Made by a program: the position numbers and the translations under genes. A stretch of DNA of 64,000 nt, taken from NCBI GenBank assembly GCA_963824935.1, contig CAWGRF010000024.1:1-64000 (forward strand). The letters run 5' to 3'. The notes under the pieces were generated by a model. The model had not been told where the DNA came from. It saw only the letters and a list, made by a program, of their open reading frames with translations, and searched no databases. Positions 16,516-24,890 of this stretch are shown here, piece by piece. How positions within the stretch are numbered: position 1 is the stretch's first letter; every line of letters begins with the position of its first letter. The DNA comes from JACCZX01 sp963824935. Its GTDB lineage: Bacteria; Pseudomonadota; Gammaproteobacteria; Burkholderiales; Burkholderiaceae_F.

Positions 16516-17444
16516 CTACTCAAGTGGTGGCAATGTGCGTAGGTACGCGACGATCGCGTCCAGGTCGGAGGGGCTGAGCTTGGCGTAGTACGCGAATCCC
16601 ATCGGCGGCTGCAACTTACGGCCGTCTCGAGAAATGCCTTGCGATATCGCGCGCTTGATCTCCCCATCGGTCCAGGCGCCGAGCCCTGCCGTCCGATGAG
16701 ACGTGATGTTGGCGGCTCTTGAGCCGGGCCAATTGGACGGAAAACCCTGAACGAGCTCGGCGCTGAACGTTCGGCCCCCTCTGCCCAATCGGCTGTAGTC
16801 GAGGACGCCCTTCTCTAGAGTGGTGAATGGCATTCCATACAGTGGCCGATGGTGGTGAGATAGCGGCCGCGATAGACGGGATCATTCATCTTCGCGTCGG
16901 AAAACCCCGCCTCAGCATCGGGGAACGGCTGGTGCTTCTGCGGCAGGCGATAGACAGGCCCGGCCACTTTGTTGCGGATGGCCGGAACCGATCGCAGGTA
17001 TGCCACGACTGCGTTGAGGTCTGATGGTGTCAGCGCCTTGAAGTACGAAGTGGCCATCACAACCGCCAGCTCGCTGTTCGGCAAGCGCCCGTGGTTTGGC
17101 CGCTTTCCTTGGACGATCGCCCGCTTGATGTCGTCGTCGCTCCAACTGCCGATGCCGGTCTCGCGATCGGGCGTGATGTTCGACGCGACTCCGACGAATG
17201 GCGGCACCGAAAACGACAGGCCGCCGCTCAGGTTGCGGCTGACGATCGGTTCTCCCGTGGGCGACTTTGGGGTGTGGCAGTTGCCGCAACCAAGGATCGA
17301 CTCCACGAGGTAGCGGCCGCGCTCAACGCCAGCCTTCGGTGCCTGCGCGCCAGCTTCGATTGACGCAACAAGCAGCGCGCCCACCACCATCGCACGTGGG
17401 CCAAGTCGATGCAGATTCGTGTACCAACGGAACGAACGCGACAT
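16516..17444 (-). CDS. Diheme cytochrome c, with one frame break
   Basis: Exported cytochrome c with two heme sites. The start at 17444 gives MSRSFRWYTNLHRLGPRA and a hydrophobic signal segment ending near AGAQAPKAG. The first heme motif is CGNCH near residue 55; the second is CMECH near residue 200. After HCMECHSPL the frame breaks at about 16818 and continues EKGVLDYSRLGRGG, NITSHRTAGLGAWTDGEIKR and LSPSDLDAIVAYLRTLPPLE, a second cytochrome domain end. Each half has the SNITPD...IGxWxDxxIKRAI pattern seen in cytochrome subunits of membrane alcohol and aldehyde dehydrogenases. It could pass electrons to the respiratory chain for such an enzyme, but none is adjacent. Confidence 0.82.
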
Positions 17445-17524
17445 CTCCCCTCCCACTCGCGACGCTCGAAGTCTGCAACAGGTTTTACATCCCGTCTGCC
17501 GCCCGTCCGCGATCCTGGCCAGCC

Positions 17525-19231
17525 TTAGTAACCTGCTGCCTGGCCGTCCTTGCGTGATTCGCTTGCGCCAGCCCAGGCGCCGTTGGGCAGCCGCATGATC
17601 GCCTGATAGCCGCCATAGCCAAACAGGCTGCGGCCGAGCGTGTGACGCTTGAGCACGAGCGCGCGCAGCGTGCCCTCGGAAAAGCCGTTCTCCAGGTTCA
17701 CCTTGCCGCCGTCGCTCAGGGTTCCACCGGTGGGTTGCAGTTCCGAGGTCCAATGGATGCGCGGCGCGTCGCCGGCCTCCTGCAAATTCATGCGGAAGTC
17801 GATCAGGTTGATCACGATCTGCACATGGCCCTGCGGCTGCATGTCGCCGCCCATCACGCCGAAGCTGACCCATGGCTGGCCGTCCTTCGTGATGAACGCA
17901 GGGATGATCGTATGGAACGGCCGCTTGCCGGGTGCGTAGACGTTCGGGTGGCCAGGTTCGAGCGCGAACTGCTGGCCGCGGTCCTGCAGGATGAAGCCGA
18001 GCCCGTCGGGTGCCATGCCGCTGCCCATGCCGACGTAATTGCTCTGGATCAGCGACACCATGTTGCCTGCCGCGTCCGCCGTGGTCAGATAGATCGTGTC
18101 GGCGCCCTTGCCAGGCAGGCCAGCGGCGACGGTGCGCTGTGCCTGATCGCCGATCAGTGCCCGCCGCTTCGCCGAGTACTCCTTGTCGAGCAGTTGCTTG
18201 ACCGGCGTCTTGAAGAAATCCGGATCGGCATACAGCCGTGCGCGATCAGCGAATGCGAGCTTCAGTGCCTCGACCACCCAGTGGACGTGTTCGGCGCTGC
18301 CGAAGCCAGCCTTGCGCAGGTCGAAGCCTTCGAGGATGTTCAGCGCCTGCAGGGCGGCAATGCCTTGTCCGTTCGGCGGCAGTTCCCACACGTCATAGCC
18401 GCGGTAATTGACCGACACCGGCTCGACCCATTCGCCGCGATGCTCGGCGAGATCGTCGACGCCGAGATAGCCGCCCTGCCGCTTCATGTAGTCGGCAATG
18501 CGGCGCGCGATCGCGCCTTTGTAGAACGCGTCGCGCCCGCCGCGCGCCAGCGCCTCGTACGTCGCGGCGAGATTCGGGTTGGTCCACAGCTGGCCCTTCG
18601 TCGGGCCCTCACCGTCGCGGGTGAACTGCTCACGGATGCCGGGATACTTCAGCAGCACCCGCACATTGCGTTGCCATGCGAAGGCGATTACATCGCTGAC
18701 CGGAAAGCCTTCTCGCGCATAGCGGATCGAGGGTGCCAGCAGCGAGCTCATCGGCAGCTTGCCGAAGCGCTGATGCAGGGCGAACCAGCCATCGACGGCG
18801 CCGGGCACGCTGACCGGCAGCGGACCGAAGGCCGGGATCTCCTTTGCGCCGAGCTTGTCGAGCTCAGTCTTCAGCGTGGCAAGCGACAGCGCCTTCGGCG
18901 AACGGCCGCTGCCGTTGTAGCCATACAGTCGCTTGCTCTTGGCATCCCACACGATGGCAAACAAGTCGCCGCCGATGCCGCAGCCGGTCGGCTCCATCAG
19001 CCCGAGTGCGGCATTCGCCGCGATCGCCGCATCAACGGCGCTGCCGCCCTGCTTCATCACGTCGAGCGCGATCTGGGTCGCCAGCGGCTGGCTGGTGGCG
19101 GCCATTGCGTGCGGCGCGATCACCTCGGATCGCGTCGCAAACGGCGCGTCGGTGATGCGATCGGCCGCCAGCACCTGCACATGGAGCAGCGCGCCGCACG
19201 CCGCGCCCGCGACTAGATTCGAAATGCGCAT
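17525..19231 (-). CDS. ggt: Gamma-glutamyltransferase / glutathione hydrolase
   Basis: A 568-residue Ntn-hydrolase that removes the gamma-glutamyl group from glutathione and related peptides, normally in the periplasm after self-cleavage. The start at 19231 gives MRISNLVAGAACGALLHVQVLAA, a signal peptide; longer frames upstream run into non-coding sequence. Family segments are GGSAVDAAIAANAALGLMEP, GIGGDLFAIVWD and ELPPNGQGIAALQALNILEG. The expected autocleavage and nucleophile threonine is the T of ADTIYLTTADAAGNMVS, near residue 379. The small-subunit end has GVMGGDMQPQGH and NLENGFSEGTLRAL. The lid loop looks short, closer to the YwrD/CapD-like branch. The neighbouring dpp transporter could import the Cys-Gly released. 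Confidence 0.92.
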   Translation of the reverse strand: MRISNLVAGAACGALLHVQVLAADRITDAPFATRSEVIAPHAMAATSQPLATQIALDVMKQGGSAVDAAIAANAALGLMEPTGCGIGGDLFAIVWDAKSKRLYGYNGSGRSPKALSLATLKTELDKLGAKEIPAFGPLPVSVPGAVDGWFALHQRFGKLPMSSLLAPSIRYAREGFPVSDVIAFAWQRNVRVLLKYPGIREQFTRDGEGPTKGQLWTNPNLAATYEALARGGRDAFYKGAIARRIADYMKRQGGYLGVDDLAEHRGEWVEPVSVNYRGYDVWELPPNGQGIAALQALNILEGFDLRKAGFGSAEHVHWVVEALKLAFADRARLYADPDFFKTPVKQLLDKEYSAKRRALIGDQAQRTVAAGLPGKGADTIYLTTADAAGNMVSLIQSNYVGMGSGMAPDGLGFILQDRGQQFALEPGHPNVYAPGKRPFHTIIPAFITKDGQPWVSFGVMGGDMQPQGHVQIVINLIDFRMNLQEAGDAPRIHWTSELQPTGGTLSDGGKVNLENGFSEGTLRALVLKRHTLGRSLFGYGGYQAIMRLPNGAWAGASESRKDGQAAGY

Positions 19232-19304
19232 TCGCCCTCCAAGTTTGTGACAGGTCTCGCTGGCACCGTGAGGCAGCGCTGGCTTTCGCAAAAGCGTAAG
19301 GCGC

Positions 19305-19733
19305 TCACTTTGTAGAGCCCGGCGCCGCTTGTGGAAACACGACCATGCCGGAAGGGATCGAAACCCACGATCGTTTGGACTGGATCCAAATGTGACGTTG
19401 GATCTCAGGCCATTCGGGGTCATCCAACGTCCCCACCGCGATGGCTCTCTGACCGGGCCGCATTTGTACGGTATGAGTGACTGTCGTCCCGCAACGCGGA
19501 CAGAACTGCATCCGTAGCCACCTTGCGCTCTCGTCGGAGTGATGCTCATACTCCTTCAACTCTCCCTGCAGAAACGTCACGTTGCGCTGATCGAAGTAAG
19601 CGATCGTTGCGAACGCGCTGCCCAGCCGCCGTTGACAGAATCGGCAATGGCAGATCTGGCAGATCTCAGGATTTCCTTGCACCCGATATCGGACGGAGCC
19701 GCAGACACAACCGCCTTCATGAAGTGTGCTCAT
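19305..19733 (-). CDS. GFA (CENP-V) family zinc protein
   Basis: A 142-residue protein of the GFA fold, named after glutathione-dependent formaldehyde-activating enzyme. Zinc-binding cysteines are seen in GGCVCGSVRYRV, ICQICHCRFCQRR and MQFCPRCGTTV, the complete set for two zinc ions. It lies 73 bases upstream of ggt in the same direction. Many members have no demonstrated activity, so a formaldehyde role is not claimed, although formaldehyde-related metabolism fits sarcosine oxidation elsewhere in the window. Confidence 0.85.
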   Translation of the reverse strand: MSTLHEGGCVCGSVRYRVQGNPEICQICHCRFCQRRLGSAFATIAYFDQRNVTFLQGELKEYEHHSDESARWLRMQFCPRCGTTVTHTVQMRPGQRAIAVGTLDDPEWPEIQRHIWIQSKRSWVSIPSGMVVFPQAAPGSTK

Positions 19734-19841
19734 CTGCCCTCCACAGGCAAGAAATAGCCATCGTCAGCAGTCGATCGGTATCGGCGCCAAGTTACACCGT
19801 AACCGCTCAGAGGTGGGATAGGCGAGCGAGCGCTTGGGTCC

Positions 19842-20714
19842 TTAACTGGCGTCCGCGACGACGGTAATGGCCTTGGCCTGAAGCGCTGTTATCGATTCGG
19901 GCGGAACGACTTTCGCGAGTGTCATCGTGCATGCTGCAATCAAGACCACGCCGAACACTTGCTTTAGTTGCTGCACGGGTAGCCGGTGCGACCACGCGAC
20001 TCCGGAGGATGCCATGAAGATCGAGGCCCCGCTTAGGATCAGCGCAGCGGGCCAGCAAACGAGGCCGACCAACATCGATGACGTCTGCGGCTCAGGTGCG
20101 TGTGCAAGAGTAATGGCGAAACTGCAAGCACCGATCAATGCTATTCCAAGCCCGACTGCGCTGGCAGATGCCACAGCACGCTTCATTTCCGTGTTCTTTG
20201 AAAGCAGATATGGCACGGTCAGACTGGCGCCGCCGACACCGGCGATTGCACTGAAGCCTCCGATCAAGGCACCGATTATCGATGGCGGACACTTGGCAAT
20301 CGCTGCGGACAGCGCACCGCGCGCGCCGGCAGCACCTGGCCGAGTCATCATCATCCTGACCGCAAAGTAGCCGGCGTAACTCGCGAAGATGATTGCGACC
20401 CAGGTTCCTGACACTGACGACGCAAGCACCGCGCCTACCGCCGAGCCGGCGCAGGCTCCGGGAATCATTCGCTTCAACCACGCATAGTCGATCGCGCCGC
20501 GCTTGCATTGCGCGTAGACCGCTGAGGCTGCGGTCGGAACCATTGCGGCGAGAGACGTGGCCACTGCCACTTTCGGCAGCAGCTCGGTAGGCACTCCGAA
20601 CGCGGGAAGCAGCAACAGCAACGCTGGAACGACAACGAAGCCACCGCCGATTCCAAGCAACCCTGCCAGGAATCCTGCCATCAATCCCACACCAACAAGC
20701 TCGACATAAACCAT
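19842..20714 (-). CDS. TauE/SafE-family membrane permease
   Basis: A 290-residue membrane protein of the TauE/SafE family, exporters of sulfite, sulfoacetate or similar organic anions. The start MVYVELVGVGLMAGFLAGLL and GIGGGFVVVPALLLLLPAFG form the first characteristic half; the second half has IGALIGGFSAIAGVGGASLT, the repeated glycine-rich motif. About eight hydrophobic segments are visible. It stands alone, with 108 bases to the GFA gene and 177 to dppF. A link to sulfur released from glutathione is possible but unproven. Confidence 0.85.
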   Translation of the reverse strand: MVYVELVGVGLMAGFLAGLLGIGGGFVVVPALLLLLPAFGVPTELLPKVAVATSLAAMVPTAASAVYAQCKRGAIDYAWLKRMIPGACAGSAVGAVLASSVSGTWVAIIFASYAGYFAVRMMMTRPGAAGARGALSAAIAKCPPSIIGALIGGFSAIAGVGGASLTVPYLLSKNTEMKRAVASASAVGLGIALIGACSFAITLAHAPEPQTSSMLVGLVCWPAALILSGASIFMASSGVAWSHRLPVQQLKQVFGVVLIAACTMTLAKVVPPESITALQAKAITVVADAS

Positions 20715-20891
20715 TCCGACTTCTCCGCCGCGAACCCAGGAAGGGCCGCGCTATTCATTGCCCATGTCTTCGTATTCGTGGCCGCAGACGCGAAAGCGGC
20801 CAACCCCGTGTCTGCAATTACGCGGCAGACCGAGTTTCGGATGCGGCACGTGTTTCGTCTGCTGAAGATTCAGCATCGCGTGTCAAGAAAA

Positions 20892-22031
20892 TCACGCGTT
20901 TGCTACCGCCTCGCCGAGTGCAGCGATACGGGCTAAGCGCACGTTCGCGACCGCGTCGGCTGTCATCACTGGCTCGATCCGCGCCAGTTCGACTGCGGGG
21001 ATATGGCAGGCGATGCGATGACCGCCGGGAAGTTGCTGATCGGGCGGGAGCGTGTCTTCGCAGATGCGGCCGAGCTTGCGATGGCAACGTGTGTGAAACG
21101 GGCAACCCTGCGGGGGATTGAGCGGACTCGGCAACTCGCCGCTGAGCACGATTCGCTTGCGCACGACGCGCGGATCCGCCACGGGTATCGCCGACAACAG
21201 CGCTTCGGTGTAGGGGTGATACGGCGGAGCGAAGATCTGCTCGACCGTGCCTACTTCCATCGTGCGGCCCAGATACATGACGACCACGCGGTCGGCGATG
21301 TAGCGCACCAACCCGAGGTCGTGGCTGATCAACACCATTGTGGTTCCATGCTTTCGCTGCACGTCCATCAACAGCTCGGTGATCGCCGCGCGGACCGAGA
21401 CATCGAGCGCCGAGACCGGCTCGTCGGCAACCACGAGCGCGGGATTGCCGGCAAACGCACGCGCGATGCCGACGCGCTGTTTTTGTCCGCCCGAAAGTTG
21501 GCGTGGAAGCCGTGCAGCGAACACAGAGGGCAGTCGCATCAAGTCCAGCAGCTCGTGCACGCGCGCCGCAACGCTCGCGCGCTTGCGAACATGGCCCAAC
21601 TTGCGCACCACACGACCGATCTGCGTCCCGATCGTGTAGCTGGGATTGAGTGTCTCGTCAGGATTCTGAAACACCATCTGCAGCGCGCTTTTCAGCTCGG
21701 GCCGCCGCTGCTCCACCGGCAACCGCGCAAGATCGACTTCACCCATCCGGACTTCACCGGAGGTAGCGCTTTCGAGACCCGTGAGCACCTTGGCGAACGT
21801 CGACTTGCCGCAACCGGATTCGCCCACGATCGCCAGCGTCTGACCCTGATTCACGTCGAAGGTCAGATGCTGATTGGCCTTGACGCGCCGTTTGGTGCCG
21901 CCGCTTAGAACACCCCATAGCGAGCGTTCGTCGACCGCATAGTCCTTGGACAAATCGCTGACTGTCACCGCGACTCCCGCATCGCCTGTGTGCGTCTCGC
22001 GGGTCTGCGTGAGGTTCGTCGGCCGCTGCAA
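20892..22031 (-). CDS. Peptide ABC transporter ATP-binding protein (DppF/OppF-like)
   Basis: A 379-residue ATPase of a dipeptide/oligopeptide/nickel-type importer. Walker A is GESGCGKSTFAKVL near residue 72, the signature LSGGQKQRVGIARAF near 177, Walker B ALVVADEPVSALDVS near 197 and the switch histidine in VLISHDLGL. The C-terminal oligo_HPY region has CPFHTRCHRKLGRICED. No ATG is available at the front; the frame starts at a TTG (22031) or a later GTG near 21970, or it is joined to the preceding ATPase domain through a frame break. It is the last gene of the dpp operon. Confidence 0.85.
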   Translation of the reverse strand: MQRPTNLTQTRETHTGDAGVAVTVSDLSKDYAVDERSLWGVLSGGTKRRVKANQHLTFDVNQGQTLAIVGESGCGKSTFAKVLTGLESATSGEVRMGEVDLARLPVEQRRPELKSALQMVFQNPDETLNPSYTIGTQIGRVVRKLGHVRKRASVAARVHELLDLMRLPSVFAARLPRQLSGGQKQRVGIARAFAGNPALVVADEPVSALDVSVRAAITELLMDVQRKHGTTMVLISHDLGLVRYIADRVVVMYLGRTMEVGTVEQIFAPPYHPYTEALLSAIPVADPRVVRKRIVLSGELPSPLNPPQGCPFHTRCHRKLGRICEDTLPPDQQLPGGHRIACHIPAVELARIEPVMTADAVANVRLARIAALGEAVANA

Positions 22032-23020
22032 CCGCCCGCCATCGAACGCACCGAACCAAGCGGTTCGATCCGGCGTCGAGCGGAGTTAGTTCGATGTGAT
22101 CTCGGCCGCACTCGGATTGGCGGAAATGACGACAGCGCGGCCCGAAATAACATCCGTCAGGCCGCTCGTGCGGCAGCGAGACCTGGCCCGGAATTGCCAC
22201 CAGCCGCTGGGCACGCTGATCGATGTAGGGCAGCGGAATGCAGCCGATCAGCCCGCGCGTGTACGGGTGGCGCGGCTCGGCGAAAACTTCGGCGACCGGC
22301 CCTTCCTCGACGATCTCGCCGGAGTACATGACCGCAACCCGATCGCAGACCTGCGCGACCAGGCCAAGGTTGTGGGAGATGAACAGCAGCGCGGTCTGGT
22401 ACTGGGTACGCAGCGAAGCAATCAGCTCGACGATGCCCGCTTCGACGGTGACGTCGAGGCTCGTCGTGGGCTCGTCGAGCAACAGCAGCGCGGGCCGCCC
22501 CAGCAGCGCCATCGCGACGACGACACGCTGTTGCTGTCCGCCGGAAAGCTGGTGCGGATAGGCGGACATGATGCGCTCGACATCGGCCAGCCGGACGTCG
22601 CGCAACGCTGCCGCAGCCTCGGCGCGCGCGGCGGCCCAGTCCGTTGCACGATGGAACACCGCGACCTCCGCCAACTGGTCGCCGACGATCATCGTCGGAT
22701 TGAGCGCCGACATCGCCTCCTGGTAGATCATGCCGATACCGCTACCGCGGATGCGGCGCAGCTCCGCCTCGGTCAGGGTGGCGATATCGCGACCGCGGAA
22801 CCGTATCGCCCCGCTGACCACGCGGCCGTGGCCGGAGAGATAGCGAAGGATCGAGTAGGCCGCCGTGGACTTGCCGCAGCCCGATTCGCCGACAAGCCCC
22901 AAGCGACTCGCCTTCGCGCAACGTCAACGAAAGCCCGGTGACGGCGGGAATCTCGCCGCCGCGGCCGAAGTAGGAGATGGACACGTTGTCCAGCTCAAGC
23001 AGCGGTGTGTCGTTAGTCAT
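22032..23020 (-). CDS. Peptide ABC transporter ATP-binding protein (DppD/OppD-like), frame breaks
   Basis: First ATPase of the peptide importer. The ATG at 23020 overlaps the end of dppC by 8 bases and gives MTNDTPLLELDNVSISYFG. At about 22908 a run of four G adds one base: REGESLG is followed in the other frame by LVGESGCGKSTAAYSILRYL (Walker A). LSGGQQQRVVVAMALLG and LLLLDEPTTSLDVTVEAG follow, then CYFGPRCRHFRQSEC. After NRLVRC the open frame runs 278 bases into dppF, which is unnatural, so a second break near 22070 is likely. The protein is either a separate DppD or the first half of a fused two-domain ATPase of the GsiA/YejF type. Confidence 0.8.
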
Positions 23021-23915
23021 TGAGCGAAATCTCGCGCACACCGTCGGCCAGCAGATTGAAGCCAAGCACCAGCGATGAAATGGCAATGCACGGGAAGATG
23101 ACCATGTGCGGAAAGACCAGCGCGAACTGGCGCGTGTCGTTGATCATTCCGCCCCAGTCAGGATTGGGCGGCGGCAGCCCGAGGCCGAGGAATCCCAACG
23201 TGCCGATGGTGATCGTCACGTAACCCAGACGCAAGCAGAAATCGACGATCAGCGGACCGCGCGCGTTGGGCAGGATCTCGACCAGCATGATGTACCACGT
23301 CGATTCGCCGCGCAGCTGCGCGGCTGCCACGTAGGCCCGTGTGCGCAGGTCGAGCGTGATGCCCCGCGTGATGCGCATTACCGCCGGGCTCGCAGCCACG
23401 GTCACTGCCAGCACGATGTTGATGCCGGAGGCGCCGAAGCGCGAAATGATGATGATGTAGAGCACCAGCGCGGGAAAGGCGAGCACCAGATCGCTCACGC
23501 GCGATAACACCTCGTCGAGCCAACCACGTTTGTAGCCGGCGAGCAGGCCCATCAAGATTCCGAGCGCATACGCAGAAAACGTTGCGAGCGGCGCATAGAT
23601 CAACACTGTGCGCGTGCCATAGATCAGACGCGACAGAATGTCGCGGCCGAGATGATCGGTGCCGAGCCAGAACGTGCCGCCGTCAGGCGCGAGCGCGCCG
23701 ACCGCCTGCATCGACTTGATCGGCTGGTTGGGTGCGTACGGTGCGATCAGTGGCGCGAAGATCGCCACCAGGATCCATCCGAGGATGATGCCGGCGCCAA
23801 TCATTCCGACCCGGCTTTCCTTGAGGCGTGCTACTCCGCGCAGCAGCGCGCGCCACGGACGCTGCGCCGGCGTTGCGGGCTGTAGAACGTCAGCCGTTGC
23901 GCGGACGTCGCTCAT
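23013..23915 (-). CDS. Peptide ABC transporter permease (DppC-like)
   Basis: A 300-residue inner-membrane permease. The start at 23915 (MSDVRATADVLQPATPAQRP) overlaps dppB by 4 bases. The N-terminal OppC-type cytoplasmic stretch is followed by the helix SRVGMIGAGIILGWILVAIF, then GTDHLGRDILSRLIYGTR, the standard DppC motif before the permease domain. The EAA-type loop is AYVAAAQLRGESTWYIML around residue 200, and the end has GLGLPPPNPDWGGMINDTRQ. It pairs with DppB to form the channel. Confidence 0.93.
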   Translation of the reverse strand: MSDVRATADVLQPATPAQRPWRALLRGVARLKESRVGMIGAGIILGWILVAIFAPLIAPYAPNQPIKSMQAVGALAPDGGTFWLGTDHLGRDILSRLIYGTRTVLIYAPLATFSAYALGILMGLLAGYKRGWLDEVLSRVSDLVLAFPALVLYIIIISRFGASGINIVLAVTVAASPAVMRITRGITLDLRTRAYVAAAQLRGESTWYIMLVEILPNARGPLIVDFCLRLGYVTITIGTLGFLGLGLPPPNPDWGGMINDTRQFALVFPHMVIFPCIAISSLVLGFNLLADGVREISLND

Positions 23916-24844
23916 TGCAGACGGATCCGAGGGTTGAGCAAGCTGTACGCGATATCGGACAGCGTCTGCGTGCCGACTGCGATGATGACGGTGATCATCG
24001 TGCACGCCTCGAGCAGGAACAGGTCGCGCGCCAGAGCGCCGGTCAGGATCAGCGAGCCGAATCCCTTGTAGGCGAAAAAGAACTCGACGACGATGACACC
24101 GGCGACGAGCCAGTTGACATGCAGCAGCAGCACCGTCACCGGTGTGATCAGCGCGTTGCGCAGCGCGTGGCGGACGATCACACGTCGGTACGGCAGACCC
24201 TTTAGCACGGCAGTGCGCACATACGGCGCAGTCATCACCTCGACCATCGATGCGCGGGTGATGCGAGCCACGTAGCCGAAGTCGTAAAGCACGAGTACCA
24301 GTACCGGCAGGATCAGCTCCTTGTAGCTGAATCCTTCGATCATCGAGCTGGTGCCGGGCAGCCAATGGAGCCAGAACACGAACAGCGCGGATAGGAACAC
24401 GGTGCTCGCGAATGTGGGTATCGACGCTGTGACCACGGAGACGATCGTCACGATGCGATCGAGACGCGAGCCCTCGCGCATGCCAGCCAGAACGCCAAGA
24501 CCCAGCGACAGTGGAATCAACACCACAAAAAACCAGAACGCGAGAATCGCGGTGTTGGCGAGCCCGGTGCCGACGACCTTTGCGACCGGCGCGTTATAGA
24601 CGCGCGAATCACGCCAGTCGCCGACGACGAAGCGCCCGAGCCAGTCGAAGTAGCGCTCGACCGCCGGCCGGTTGTAGCCGTTAGCTTCGAGCCAGATTTC
24701 GCGCTGCTCGGGCGTGGAATAGGCGCCAAGCGCGCTCACCGCCACGTCCTTCGGCGAAAGCTCGAACAGCATGAACAGCGCCGCCGATGCGACCAGCATC
24801 GTCGCCGCCATGTAGCCGAGGCGCCGCGTCAGGAAACGCGTCAT
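23912..24844 (-). CDS. Peptide ABC transporter permease (DppB-like)
   Basis: A 310-residue permease with six hydrophobic segments. It starts MTRFLTRRLGYMAATMLVAS. The loop between helices 1 and 2 has YSTPEQREIWLEANGYNRPA, matching the DppB external region, and the EAA-like motif is APYVRTAVLKGLPYRRVIVRHALRN near residue 215. The end (FGSLILTGALARDLFLLEA) is typical. It overlaps dppC by ATGA and lies 46 bases downstream of the binding protein gene. Confidence 0.93.
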   Translation of the reverse strand: MTRFLTRRLGYMAATMLVASAALFMLFELSPKDVAVSALGAYSTPEQREIWLEANGYNRPAVERYFDWLGRFVVGDWRDSRVYNAPVAKVVGTGLANTAILAFWFFVVLIPLSLGLGVLAGMREGSRLDRIVTIVSVVTASIPTFASTVFLSALFVFWLHWLPGTSSMIEGFSYKELILPVLVLVLYDFGYVARITRASMVEVMTAPYVRTAVLKGLPYRRVIVRHALRNALITPVTVLLLHVNWLVAGVIVVEFFFAYKGFGSLILTGALARDLFLLEACTMITVIIAVGTQTLSDIAYSLLNPRIRLQ

Positions 24845-24890
24845 CGCGCGTCACTCCCGCAGCGAAGAAGCAAGTGACCGCGCTGATGCC

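Noticed and set aside
17642..19216. A 524-codon open frame on the plus strand, antisense to ggt
   Set aside because: High-GC shadow frame: the minus strand holds a complete gamma-glutamyltransferase, and the antisense translation has no recognisable domain.
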